From Asterella californica (taxonomy: Eukaryota; Streptophyta; Marchantiopsida; Marchantiales; Aytoniaceae): a stretch of DNA of 64,000 bases. The notes beneath the pieces were generated by a model, which worked only from the letters and a program-made list of their open reading frames with translations, was not told the DNA's origin and searched no databases. The stretch spans positions 558,001-622,000 of the forward strand of contig JAYKYS010000022.1 of NCBI GenBank assembly GCA_036924285.1, written 5' to 3'. Below, one piece after another: positions 24,171 to 36,392 of this stretch; position 1 is the stretch's first letter; every line of letters begins with the position of its first letter. The translations under genes and the position numbers were made by a program.

Positions 24171-24818
24171 ATATAGTAATTAAAAAATATTTTAATTTTC
24201 TTTATTAGCTTTTTACGTGTTATTTTTCTTGTAGATATCCATTTTTAGTAGCGGATGAGTCAAAACCATACTACTTGAGAACAACTACACAGTGGTATCA
24301 TCAGATAATGAATCCGTGTCACCAATAAAAAACGATAGAGTTTTCTCTTTTGTCCTTTTCTTAGACTAGAAATAACGTAAGCATCTACATATAACCTTGT
24401 TTTGCATAAACAAAAACACATGTATATTTTATTCAAGAAGAGCTTCCACCTAGTACTTTCATAATTCTTCAACAATTTTTCTGAATATAAGCTAAGGAGC
24501 AGCTTGTCTACCTTGGTCCTAGCTTAAAACTTACCTAGCTTAACAAACTTCCTTTACAATTGCGTACACAATGGAAGAAAAAACCTTCTGTTGTCATCTT
24601 TCACTATACAAACTATCCTGCAACACGACAATGGGGTAACAAACCCTTACACCAAGACGGTACTTGTTCAGGGTACCCTAAACCCTTATCCATGTTGATG
24701 TAAGAGGAGGAAGATACCCTCTCGTCTCTGTCACGGGTTTCATACAAAATACGCGGTCAGGCAAGTACAGATAAAAGGTCCGGAGAAGGCTAAGGTAGCA
24801 GACTTAGCAGAAAGAGAA

Positions 24819-25202
24819 TCAAAAAGAGTTACGAAGACTACTAGACCCACTTGACGAGTGTTGATAGCAATGAGTCGTGCGCACCGAATCCAATTGGAAG
24901 CCACCTAGTCTCATATGCTTCCAACGTACTTCACCTTCGGAACAGAAAGTAATTACAGCTTGAGCATCGTATCTTCTCAAGTACCACTTGAGACTTTCTC
25001 CTTCCACCAAAGACACAAACATCACCAAATCGATTGCATCATCTTCTCGCACCATGAACCCCTTTAGTTTACAAAGTAGTGTATCATCGTCGGATGCTCC
25101 TGCCGGCACCAACTTGAAGAAAGGTCTGTCATAAGTCACACTAGAGCCACATACACTATTAGAACCAAAATAAGATGGTTGAGATCTCATTCTTGACACC
25201 AA
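24819..25202 (-). pseudogene. Possible gag-like remnant, unrecognised 127-residue ORF
   Basis: The ORF includes FKLVPAGASDDDTLLCKLKG and LVEGESLKWYLRRYDAQAV. The size of the block and the Trp-Tyr after an acidic stretch recall the N-terminal part of retrotransposon gag proteins, but no diagnostic motif confirms this. It lies beside LTR-like repeat DNA. It has no detectable partner ORF for protease or polymerase. Confidence 0.25.
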
Positions 25203-25692
25203 TTTCTGAGTAGTCTAATCTTGAGCCCACTCGAAGTGCGCAGTCTGGCCGGAAGGGTGGAGAGCCCCAATCTGCTAACGGCCGTGACGGAGAGAAACTA
25301 TGATCGCAAACTTGCTCCCACCTCGATACATAGACAAAATCTGAAAAGAAAAAAGTTAGACATAAATAAAGCACATTGGCGATAGCCTAGTGCGGGAGAA
25401 ACCTGTTCCAAGAGAATTCGAGATCCTTCAATGAAAGAACTCGAATTAGAAGTAGGTCTGCCTTGCTATCGATTGTTGGAAATTGCTACAAGTGATTGTT
25501 CGTACGCAATACTGCCGTTGCATTCACCAGATCTCAAATTGTCGATCAAGAAAGCACGAAGTGTCTCAATAAGCTACTTACCGGAGACCCTCAGAGAATG
25601 ATGCGTAATTGCTTCCAGATACCGTTCCTCAGGCTCGCTTGCTCGACCTAGACTCGACCACCGCAAGTATGATATCTTATCTTTTATACGAA

Positions 25693-26165
25693 CTCTATTT
25701 CTAACTAATCTAGATTACCGATCGGTAAACACTAACCACTTTTGAAGTCTATATATGTATATATACACTGGATACAACTTGTTGATGAACTGGTACGATT
25801 GTTATATTTTGTATATTTTACTTACAAAAGTTAGAACACACAACGATAACTTTAATTCTTTAACTTTTAACTATATTCAACAGATTGTTCGATCGTCTGC
25901 AAATCTTGGATATAGATAAGTGTACCTCTATTTCTAACTAATCTAGATTACAGAACGGTAAACACAAGCCACTTTTGAAATCTATATATATATATATATA
26001 TACTTGATAGAACTTGTCTATCAATGAACTGTAATGATTGTTATATTTTGTATATTTTACTTACAAGTTAGAACACACAACGATTTCTTTAATTTTTTAA
26101 CTTTTTAACTATACTCGACAGATTGTCGATCATCTGCACATCTTGGATATAAATAAATGTGCCTC
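25693..26165. repeat. Tandem duplication, two units of about 233 bp
   Basis: CTCTATTTCTAACTAATC begins at 25693 and again at 25926. Both units contain GGTAAACAC, a TA dinucleotide run, GATTGTTATATTTTGTAT, TTAGAACACACAACGAT and CATCTTGGATATA or a close variant. The TA run is longer in the second unit. Substitutions and indels between units show it is not very recent. Confidence 0.8.
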
Positions 26166-28119
26166 TTGGTTCAGTGTAACGGCCACGCGTGTCAAAACAA
26201 ATTACTTCCATACGTCCTCGAGGGGGGCGTGATTTCCAAATCAACGATTATCAATATATTTATTAATCGGTTTCTGTTCTTATCTCTCACTTGCAATAAA
26301 GACAATTAAAAAGAGAAAAAAGAAGACAAACAAACATTTGCCTTTCTCAAAAGTTACACGAAAATAAAAGAATACATCTGGAAACATGGTAACTAATCTT
26401 TAGATCTATCTATATACATACAAACTATATTTGAATTCGAAATGAGGGTTCGATGTGTTAAGTTTGATACAGCAATTGCTAAAATTCAAATTTATCTCGT
26501 CAACTAACATTTCATCTGATATCATGGCTGGTAAGATGTGATAGCATGAAATAAAATTAGTGAAACGCTGTGATGGTTCACAACGCCATACATATTCGTT
26601 GTACAACTTCATATAGTGACCTCTTCTACTTCATATCCGATGTCATTACTCCAACTGTTGACAACATTTTCTATTTTCTATCCGTCATCATTTTTGTCTC
26701 TCTGGACTCACTTTCCTGCAACATACTCTACTTTATATTCAGTACATTACTCCGAAACATCATTAGGAGAAACGGTTCAAGTTTGGCGCGTAGGAATTTG
26801 GAACCCAATCTCTGTCCATTTAGAATAGACATCCTCTCTCTTGCACCCAGTCTCAGTTTTGACCTTCCTTACACGTAAAAACTCCGCAACTAGGGTGAAT
26901 ACAGCATCCTCTCTATTGCTACTCTCCGTGGTGGTGTACACAGTGACAAGGTCTAAATCGTTGGGTCCCAGCAATTCAATTTCCTTTCCACCTTATTCTT
27001 CAAAACATAACGCTTCCATGCTAGATTCTGTGTCATAAGCCGAGTTTTTCCGGATGTTAACTAGAAAGGGAGTGCGCTCGAGGATAAGATTTTCAGCACC
27101 GCCCAGAGACCTAGAGTCCATCGCAAACGAATCCAGTATCATCTTTTCACGAAGCTAAAACTTCAGCCTAACTTAACGCTTCCTGACGAAGTCCCTGGGA
27201 GACGGGTGGAATTCTGAGTACCTTGTCACTGGATTGAGGTCCAGATTTGAACCCTGGCACGTCCTGGACAGACATGTTCGGCCTGAGTCTCAAGGTAGGC
27301 AGTGAGCAACTCTGAAAGACAAGCAAAAGGAGAAGCCCCATGACCGCAACATCCACCGAAGCCTGACCGACTTAATGTCCATTTCTGGAAACGCAACGCT
27401 ACTCAACGAGTACTCAACGCTCGTAACTGAGTAAGAGAAGAGTATCCCAGTACGAAGTATACATGGAACACACGAGAAACTCTTGTTCAAACCGGACGAA
27501 GACTTCCTGGGCCACCGACTCGTACTCTAATCCAGTCACAAGTACAACTATCAGAGTGCGATTGAACTCGATGAAGAGAATTCGTACAGATGAATTTGTA
27601 AACCTAGTGCGCACCTAGCTGAAAAAGCTCGAAGAACTAAGGTCAATCTCTTAGAAGAAAAGAAGCTAAAACTACGTGATAACAAGTCTTCAAGTTCTCT
27701 TTATTCAAAGAATCGGCCTCATAAAATAGATGAGAGCCAGCTAGCAGACTCTTCACTCACCTGTATAACCTTTCACAGGAGATCAATTTAAGCCCCTCTA
27801 TCAGGAAAGACACTGCGAGCTGATCCGCCCAAAAGAAATTTGTTTCTCAGCTTCTGTACACTTACAGGACTAAACTTGGATCTACAGACTCTGAGATAGA
27901 AATGTGTGTATACATGCAAAAGATGGATATCTAAACTGCTCAGTGGGCCTTTCAGAGCCTTCACCTCAACAGCTTCAACTTAATATATACTCAGTATAGA
28001 AGTCTCCTATCTACACTCCTGAAATTACGTGCCACTTAGGATGGTGGCGATGCAGAATTACTGCCGGTGTCTGGGTTCCAGTTGGAACAAAGAGCCTTCA
28101 AAAGGAACCGACACAAGAT
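26166..28119. other. Gene-free region downstream of the FQR1-like gene
   Basis: No recognisable gene. Short ORFs on both strands lack family resemblance. The part next to 28120 should include the 3' UTR of the minus-strand FQR1-like gene. Confidence 0.4.
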
Positions 28120-30258
28120 TTACTGTGCAAATCCCGTTAGTCTTTTCACAATTCCAGCAGTGTATTTGCCTTGGTGCTCTGCAAGAGCCAGTTCGGTTTC
28201 ACTCGGAATCCTCGATCCATCTCCTGCAAATGTGCCAGCACCGTAAGGTGATCCCCCACGAATTTCATCCAGTTTGAACATACCCGCTCCAAACGTGTAA
28301 CCAATTGGCACGAAAAGCATTCCATGATGAGCCAACTGAGTGACAGCAGTCCACCTGCGAACAGAAATATACGGTGCACGCGCCTTGAGCTTGAGACAAC
28401 AACCATTCTCTTCGAAACCGAGCTTTTGCTCCCGGATAATCTCGCTAGAACGTTGGAAGCAAAGAAGAATATAAATGACGCGACAATTATTCAGAGACCA
28501 AGATTCTGCTCCCGGACAACCTCCAGTTAACACATGCGGAGCATTTGAAGAAAAACGAAGAATCTAAATTACTCACGCTGTAGTCTCTTGTCCTCCTCCT
28601 TGTGTTCCTGTGCTAAGGAAAAAGCCCGCAGGCTTTCCTGCTAATAGCTGACCTCTCCAGAGTTGTCCAGTTGTATCAAAAAACGCTTTCATTTGTGCTG
28701 CCATCGCACCGTACCGGGTGGGGAATCCAAAAAGGATGGCGTCAGCTTGAGGCAGCTCGGAGGCAGTAATGAGGGGGATGCTTGTATCCTTAGGAGGTGC
28801 TTTCATCTGCTCCAGTACCTCGGTATTTAATGTCTCAGGTACCTGAAATAGATGACCCTCTACACCCTCGACACTGTCCACACCTTCCTTCACCTTTTTG
28901 GCCAAGCTTAACACATGCCCGTACATTGAATAGTAACTGTCAACGAAAATAAAAGATGTTAGAAGAACATCATTCTTGTAGCAGAAATTACTACGTTCGA
29001 AAAGCAAATCCAAGTCACGCGTTAGAAAGAGTGCACATGGGGTATGTAAAAAGCTGTGCACACGCAGATACAAAGTAGTACACAACAGTAATCATCCGCC
29101 ATGTCAGAATCAAGTTTGTTACGGACGTGAGTACCTCTTATTGGAGAAAAGAACAGTACACACAACCTCTGTATGCAAAAATATCGGCGAGTACCGGAAA
29201 TTCGAGCCGGAACTACACTGCAAAGTCCTTCCCAAGCGATATGTGATGACAGTAGGACCAAAGAGGAGATATCGAAGTGTTCTAGTATGATACAAACTGT
29301 GTTAGAATGGAGGTTAGATATAAGAGACCGTCGTAAACCCGCAAAGTGGATTCAGTAAGTAACTGCACTACCATACATTTACAACTGCACCTCCGTGATA
29401 TTGAACCGCATAATGTTGTAGCAGTCTAACCTCCGCAGCGGTTTTATGTGTTTAACTCCTTAGTGTTATGCATTTCTCCGACTAAACCATCAATCCCTCA
29501 CCTCCCACGAAAGCCTTGTGAACACCTACACACAAAAAGATGTGGCCCAAATCGATGGCTGGCTTGAGATTACTATGAACGTATGTCAGATGCTTCTGCC
29601 TTTGTAGAGAGGAACACGATAGGCCCCGTCATCGAGATCATAGTGAAGATGGTCTCAAGGAGACATTCCAAGGGACGGGAAGGGAGTATTTAGGGCATTA
29701 GTACAACTATGAAAAGTTCCCATATCCGTTCAGCGTGCATGCTTGAGCCATGCTAACAAAACGTTAATTCTATCCAGATCAATCACGATTGGCAGCCCAC
29801 ATTAACTCCACACATATCCCATAAATGCACAAGAGTAGACTATCTTTTGGTTTCCCTGTAAGGGGTGGATCTCCTGGAAACTAAAAGCACCGACATGTTT
29901 GGTCATTTCCAAACGAGATAAAGAAACTGATTCTCGGAAATAGGGTGTGAATACACAAATCACTGGTGAGCGCGTGGGTGGGTTATTATGTGAAGTTTAC
30001 ACGAGACTTGAGGCAGGCCACTTACACTATGAAGATCTTTAGCTTCTGCGGGGTGGTCGTCTTCGGAGTGGCGGTCACGCTTTCAGTGGTGGATGGAGGC
30101 GGTGCATCTGCAGACTCAGTCATCTCCTCATCCTGCACTACCTGTTCTTCAGCTTCTGCCACGAGTTTCTCCTTCACATCTCCAGCGGAGGGATCCAAGT
30201 TCCTCTTCTTTTTCGTAACGAGCATTTTCCCCGGGACACATCCTCCTCCCTTACCCAT
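28120..30258 (-). CDS. WrbA/FQR1-like NAD(P)H:quinone oxidoreductase, three exons
   Basis: Exons on the minus strand are 30258-30026, 28936-28577 and 28354-28120 (TAA), with GT-AG borders and consistent phases; the product has 275 residues. It is a flavodoxin-fold FMN enzyme that performs two-electron reduction of quinones with NAD(P)H, protecting against semiquinone radicals. Seen in the sequence: the N-terminal strand KIFIV then YYSMYGHV (residues 79-86, FMN phosphate loop), [35 protein letters not shown], the loop [13 protein letters not shown], and [18 protein letters not shown] with [16 protein letters not shown]. The first 72 residues are a Lys/Glu/Thr-rich extension starting MGKGGGCVP, as in the larger plant FQR1-like proteins and unlike plain WrbA. 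Gly2 with Cys7 could be a membrane-lipidation signal, which is inference. The start is the only ATG giving this conserved leader. Confidence 0.93.
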
Positions 30259-31700
30259 TTCGTCTCAAAGTACTGATCTCCAACACAAAACGCTTTGATT
30301 CAATCCCGTTCCACAATTGCGCCGATTCCTCGGAGTCCCAAAGAGTGCAAAACAAATCAGATTCCACTTCACGTCACTGCCATTCAGTCCAGCTCAAATC
30401 AGCAATCGCCTCAATCGTGTATCTCTCGCCTGCCACAGTCTGCACAGACCTTGACTCCGCACTCTCCTCCCAAGATCCTCGGAAACGGACAACCAGACAA
30501 AATATCTGCTCCCTTCTCTTGCTCTAAAAGGAGAAACATGCAACCCCGTGTCCAGAATGTCTCCACATAACACTACGTCGCTCAGGCAAAACCCCTACCG
30601 TAGGCACCAATTCCACGGACAGTACAAAGTACCATGCCGCCGAAAGTCTGCAACCCGCAGACTGAATTCCAAAGAATTTCTCCACTCCGTCACTTGCCTG
30701 GGAAAGGAATCTGGATTTTGACCTCCTCAGCACCAGCGAGATACATTTGCTGACTCCTTCCCTGTCTGTGTGTGAGCCTTTACAGGTTGTAAGCTCATAC
30801 AAAACCTGAGACAGTCCAGTTGAGTCCGATTCGTCCGGCAGTATGGGAGGTCAGAGTGGACTGGGACTCACACACTTCTTAGTGGACAGGGTGGAGATGA
30901 GTCCGACAGACCAAAACACAAAAGTACGAGATTTGAAGGAAAGAGACAAGCAGAGTGGGGCGGACGTCTGGCTCTGTCTTGTTTCCGTGGCTCTGCGAGG
31001 GATCCCTCTGGAGCTTTTCCCGGCCGCAGTGGATATTGAATACTAACCCCGGCCAGGCCTTCTCGAGCGACCGATGCTCCTTATGTGACGACGACTCCCG
31101 TACGTATTCGAATAAGAACATCCACTGTGCTGCTGCTTAGCGTTTGCTGGAATTCTTGGAAAGCCAGAGACATAGGACTACCACATCACAGACTTCTGCT
31201 GTACACGGTTCATCGCGGACCGCGTTCCAACATCTTTCCCGTTCTCCAACACAGCCAGTACAGTCCCTGTTCCCCCTTCCATTCACACGTCATTCTGAGA
31301 CGATCCAATTTTTATGGATCATCTGTGCTTTTTTGATGGATTATCTACGGTTGATAATTCATGCTTTTTGCTGAACAAGGCTGTGCTCAAATGCAGATCA
31401 TGGCATACACTCGACCAAACCTCTACGTGCAAGTGGTCGATGGTTCATGATGTTTCGCTCTTTGCATATTTTGGTCGTCATTTTTGACAGTGTAGCAAGA
31501 TTGCAACCACATGTTAGATTTCATTTTCATCTTCCTCGTTGGTGTAACTTGAGTGGAATACAAAATTCTACGGCGTAGGAGAATGTTTTTCCACATCTGA
31601 ATCCATATGAGATCCATATACGCCATCTAGTTCTAGGTCTAATATTGCATATATGAAAATAGTCATCAAGAACGCAGATTTCCTACTTCCCAACTGAACT
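30259..31700. other. Upstream region of the FQR1-like gene
   Basis: This should hold the 5' UTR and promoter of the minus-strand FQR1-like gene. ORFs seen here on both strands are short and overlap without family resemblance. No definite TATA box or upstream ORF could be assigned. Confidence 0.4.
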
Positions 31701-32330
31701 ATCACAAGGAGGGTGGCTCCAAGCGAACGTTTAATCCTGATCCACGCTCAAGCACTATGATATAATGGTTGCTTACGTTCAGTCACTTCTTTCTCCAGTG
31801 CTTGCAGTACCACATCTTGATCTCCTGTCAGTTGTGGTTCTATCTTCACGACTTACCTTCAATCCAGTTAATATCTTAGGCGAAGGTACAGAAAGTAACG
31901 ATCCTCTTGCCCGGTAGATGGGGGAAGAGGGAAACCCATGTTTACTTGTAAGTCATATCTAGGTCACCTCCTCAATGAGCACAACACGATAGAAGCGTTG
32001 GTGTAGGACTAGCCTTGGACTTAGCTGGTCCTTGTACACAGGAAAAGAATTTCCCACTTTGTTACTCATCGTCATGCGAAGAACTCCGCACGAATAAATG
32101 AACATGCTCGATCGACTTCCCCGAACATTTGCTCTCTTTTTGTTATCAAGAAATATAAGTATTAAATAGGAACTTTATATTAATATTTTATAGAATTTAT
32201 AATTATAAACTGATAACCAGACCTAGAGTCGCAAGAAGATCCAGATATAACCTATAAAGAAAACGAGGACTAACGTGCTAGCAAAATAACAAGTGACACA
32301 ATCTACTAACAATAAAGTATTAAATAAATC

Positions 32331-32390
32331 TAAACACTAATTTATTATCTAAACTTCCCTGGCAAAAAAGTTTTAGATAATGAATTAAGC
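32331..32390. repeat. Hairpin relic of the double-hairpin family
   Basis: AATTTATTATCTAAACTTCC, a short loop, then AAGTTTTAGATAATGAATTAA forms an imperfect inverted repeat like the second hairpin of the family. The first hairpin is not recognisable upstream. Confidence 0.55.
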
Positions 32391-33209
32391 TTGCAGCACT
32401 CTCCCACCTTCATATAGAAACACTATAAAGGAGAGAGGCTGGCAAGGCGAGCAGGTGCTCATGGTTTTGGTTTCGTGAAGTGGCCCGGTTTTGAGGAGAC
32501 CATACATTTCCACTAAATTTCGATGCCGGTTTCGTACGGTTTATTTTTGGAACGGACGAATGGAAGCGATATTTAGGTCTCGTAGCCGCATTCTACCTTT
32601 TCATCCTCGAGAATTAATGACTTTAATTTGTAAGCAAATTCTTTTCTCGTGTGAGATTTCGCTCATAAATTAAAGCGACTCCAAAGTTTGATTTTGAGAA
32701 AGACAGAGTTATGTTGAAGCCAGAGCATCTCGTTATGTTACGTTTATAATTTTATTTCACTTTCTTCGGATCGCATCCGAGTGTTTATCTGTAGAGGCCG
32801 TTAGAAAAGTCGCGTCTATAGGACCTGCCGGGAGGGCGCGCAGCTATCCCCCGAACCGATAGAGGATTTGTTTTTTCGTCTCGGAGAGCAGTACTCGAGG
32901 AAATCTTTCACGTACGGTTCGGATAAAAATAAATCATATATTAAATAAAAGGATATAACTAAATGTCCATTTCAGTTCATTTCAAGCTTAAACTTGAATT
33001 AATCAAGTTCCTCTTCCGTGCATATGAGTCATCCTTCTTGTCAATGAATCGTTTTCCGTCTAATCGCAAGGTAATTCTTCTCCAAAGTAGGCTGTCACCA
33101 GTATTAAAATCCACTCGACCGAGGTCATTTTGGATGCATATATTTTATATTATATTATATTATATTCACCTCATATACACTTGAAGCTCGGAGGGTTTCG
33201 ATAGTTTAT

Positions 33210-33250
33210 TCTCAACCCTTCCGATGAGAAGCATTAGAGAATGAATTAAT
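33210..33250. repeat. Weak hairpin relic of the same family
   Basis: TCTCAACCCTTCCGATGAGA and then AGCATTAGAGAATGAATTAA retain the CCCTTCCG loop region and the AT-rich outer arm, but pairing is poor. Membership is tentative. Confidence 0.35.
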
Positions 33251-35214
33251 ATGTAGATGAAAGGATGCTATTTTGTTAGCATGGTACTGGACTTATATTC
33301 ATGGAAGTGAGCAAGTTAGCACTTGATTTATGGGTTATGTCGACTATTCCAAGGCTGGCCTACACTAAATAGTTATAGATAAATTTGTGTTTTCTAACAA
33401 TTTAATATAACATTCTAACATAACGTTTAAGTGTTTTCCGATAAATAAAAGACGCAGTTCGACGTACAAAGAGTACTTATCTTATAGTTCATCTGGGAAT
33501 ATATGTATGTATAAGACGGTAACCGAACGTAATATCTATATGGTAACTGACCACGACGTAAAGAATTTGGTTGATGGTTTGATTGCTGTGAGGTCTTCCA
33601 CTGGACTCCAGACTGGTTCTACATACAGGTGTATGATTAAAATTAGCTTCTGCTTCAAGTGGTAACGGGGTGAAGTGACAAGAACTTTCTTGTCGTTCTT
33701 TCATGGAAGATAGTGTGCTACTCACTAGATCAGCGTAGAATCTACTGCAGGAAGCCAGACGCTGTCGCGAACTGCGGCTGGGCAACAGCCACTTTGCCAC
33801 CTGTTTCTTTTCAGTCTGCTTGACAGTTGTAAGAATCATTAGCTTTGGCTTTTCCTTTTTCTCTGATTTTCGTTGAGAATCATTAGTGACGTAAGAATGC
33901 TCAGAACTGGCAAGCTTGGCTCTTCAGCTGCAGGGAGCGGGTCGGTTGTCGTGTGTCCGTTGCAACTGGAATGAGGCTTTCAAGTCCATTTCACCCCGGC
34001 CCATTTCAGATTCTTCTCTTGGGGTATTGGGGGATTAATTTTAGTTTTCAATGAACTATAGAATTCATTGCCTACAGAGCATACTATATATCCTGTTACC
34101 ACTCAGATCATTTTTCTCTTTTGTACCTCCAGTCTAAAAGAAAGAGAAATATTATTCCTACTTTATTAAAACACAAAAAAAGAAATTTCCCAACATTTCT
34201 CAATCTATAATCAACGGTTTGTTTTGATTATAGATGGTAAAACTCTTTTAGAGCTTTGATTTAAGTTGTTACTTGACAAATTCTATTCTCACAATACATT
34301 TTTCTCAGCAAAAGCATTTTAGATTTAACGGTTACATTTCTTTGTGAGCATATAGTGAACCCACAAAATGAGGTCTTGTTGGTTCTCTGAGTATTTCTAG
34401 GGAATTGTTTTATGATGATTCATTATTTAGGAATACAAGTAGTGTCAAGGCATTTACATTTGCTCTAGTGAAGATGCTCTAACCTAAAATTTTCTTTCTC
34501 ACGTGATTAATTACAAAGAAGATAGGAAACTGGTTCCCTTCGGACATTGAATTCATTCTTAATCATACATTTAGATACAATACACAAGTTTCTCATAAAA
34601 TTATAAATATTTTTTATATAGAATTCTCTTATATACTTGATTGACCGATCAAAGAATATGATCCTCATAGACAAAATCTTTTAATATACTAGTCGTTTAG
34701 CAACACGTTCTTAGATTGTTAGGCCAAGGTCAAGAACTGCTTAACTGTCTAAAAGTCAAATGTACCCAGATATCAATCCGGAAGATTAACTATTCGGGCT
34801 AATCTATATCCGATAATAACTCCTGATATACAATACAGTTGATGACATCATACTGTATTCATCCGGATAATCTTTCATATTAATTTGTAATAACATCCGG
34901 ATGATATTTTCTGGATCGTCCTTATATCGTATGTGAAGACTAAGATAACATTTATCATCTTCTCTGCTTGATGATTGTCTTCAGTCATCCATCTCTTTCT
35001 TATCAAATCGTCTTGATCCGTTGGAGATTTTGGTCGCTAGGATGATCTAGCTTCTGCATCGACCCTTCTCTTTTGTCTTCGGATGATCTGTTAGATGATC
35101 TCCTCTAGTGCTTCTTCGTGATCCTCCTTTGGATCAATTAAATCCATCAACTCGTACAATACTCGAACAAACATTTTGATATTTGCTACCGTATTGGTTA
35201 GGTATGCGATTGTT

Positions 35215-35925
35215 CTCACCGTTATCGTAGAGAGAGTTTTTCCTAAGTAGGATGAACCTCCTATTTGTGATTGATCTTGAGAGTGAGAAAACAAGAAAAA
35301 TAAACTATTGTCAGTATTCAAAGCTTCAAATTTAGTTGCTTGTAGCCACCAAAACCAATCAAACACTCAAATCTATACAAATATGTCTTCCAAGACTCAC
35401 AAATCTTAATTTGTGCCTCAATTTTACAAGCAATGTTCTCAGTGATCACGTGCTTTTCCTATCTCTTGCACGCACGTCGTCTCTTTGTATCTCCTTAATA
35501 TCTCTCTCAAAATCTGGCCGTACATCACATTTATTTATCAAGCAGCCCCTTAACTAAGCAAACCTCTTGCTTAATATAAATTTCTCATCCGTCGATGTCA
35601 TCTTGATGCAACCTGGATTACGAGCTCAACCATGATTTTACAGCAGATGCAATCTATATTATGAACTAAGCTATGATTTTACGGCTAAAGCCACAACTAC
35701 AAGACCACCTCACAAGGCTTACAGCCCTCCCATAGCTGAATCAAGTATTTCTCAATCCATAATCTTGATTGCATGCGGAGGATATCGGTCCTTTGCCCCC
35801 AGATGTGCAAGATGTAGTCACACACCCAACATAGACTCCCATCCGAGAGATCATGCTGATATAGGAACCAAGGGCTAAGAGGATTTGTTCCAAGGATCTC
35901 TTCTTCCTAGATGGACGTTCTCTTG
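35215..35925. repeat. Dispersed repeat, copy 2 (mate at 23.3-24.2 kb)
   Basis: Shares many blocks with 23270-24170 in the same order and orientation. This copy stops at about 35925 where gypsy integrase sequence begins, so it seems truncated or interrupted there. The two copies are 12 kb apart with a host gene between them, which argues against being the two LTRs of one element. Confidence 0.65.
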
Positions 35926-35950
35926 AGGATGTTGCTAAAGTTGAAGACCT

Positions 35951-36344
35951 GAGGATGTTGCCAAAGCTGTGCAAAGGTTAAAGACTGCTAGAGAGAGAAA
36001 CAAAGACAGATTTGATACGACTCGTAGATTAAGACCCAAGCCAGTTAAATATGATGATTGGACGTTAGTCTATGATAGTAATCTTGATAATCAGCATAGC
36101 ACGATCAGAAAGTTTTCCAAGAGATGGTTTGGATCTTATGTGGTGTTTAGAAGTTAATGATAACGTCACATACTCCTTGAGAGTATTAGATGGTGCAGTG
36201 CTCAAGATACCAGTTGCAAGGAAGAGGATCAATCTCTTTAGAAGGAGAGGGGAGGACCAGAACATTGCAAAGTTTATTGAGGATGAAGTTGAAGACTCGA
36301 TGGATACTGAAGATGAGTTTGAAACTGAAGCTGAAGAGTCTTGA
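35951..36344 (+). pseudogene. Ty3/gypsy integrase C-terminal fragment, one frameshift
   Basis: The first frame reads VQRLKTARERNKDRFD, RLRPKP, DDWTLVYDSNLDNQHSTIRK and KRWFGSYVV, typical of the integrase tail just before the C-terminal SH3-like part. Near 36152 the frame shifts by one base and continues as NDNVTYSLRVLDGAVLKIPV then ARKRINLFRRR, followed by an acidic tail ending at TGA 36344. The start is truncated: no reverse transcriptase or integrase core precedes it. It is followed 49 bp later by an LTR, as expected for the 3' end of a gypsy element. Confidence 0.88.
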
Positions 36345-36392
36345 TCTAGATCTGGCACACACCGGAGGATGTGCAGGTTTAGAAGGGATGAA

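Larger units (their letters stand above)
31701..35214. other. Gene-free region with two hairpin relics
   Basis: No gene supported. A TATTATA microsatellite occurs near 33145-33170. Two hairpins of the dispersed family are annotated separately at 32331 and 33210. A minus-strand ORF at 33489-33839 (116 codons) has no recognisable domain. Confidence 0.4.

Noticed and set aside
30295..30570. ORF upstream of the FQR1-like gene
   Set aside because: Low-complexity Ser/Pro/Gln peptide overlapping the probable 5' UTR region, no family resemblance.
23270..35925. Single 12.7-kb LTR retrotransposon bounded by the two homologous repeats
   Set aside because: The internal region lacks a full gag-pol set and contains an intact host gene on the opposite strand; the copies are also too diverged to be a young pair.
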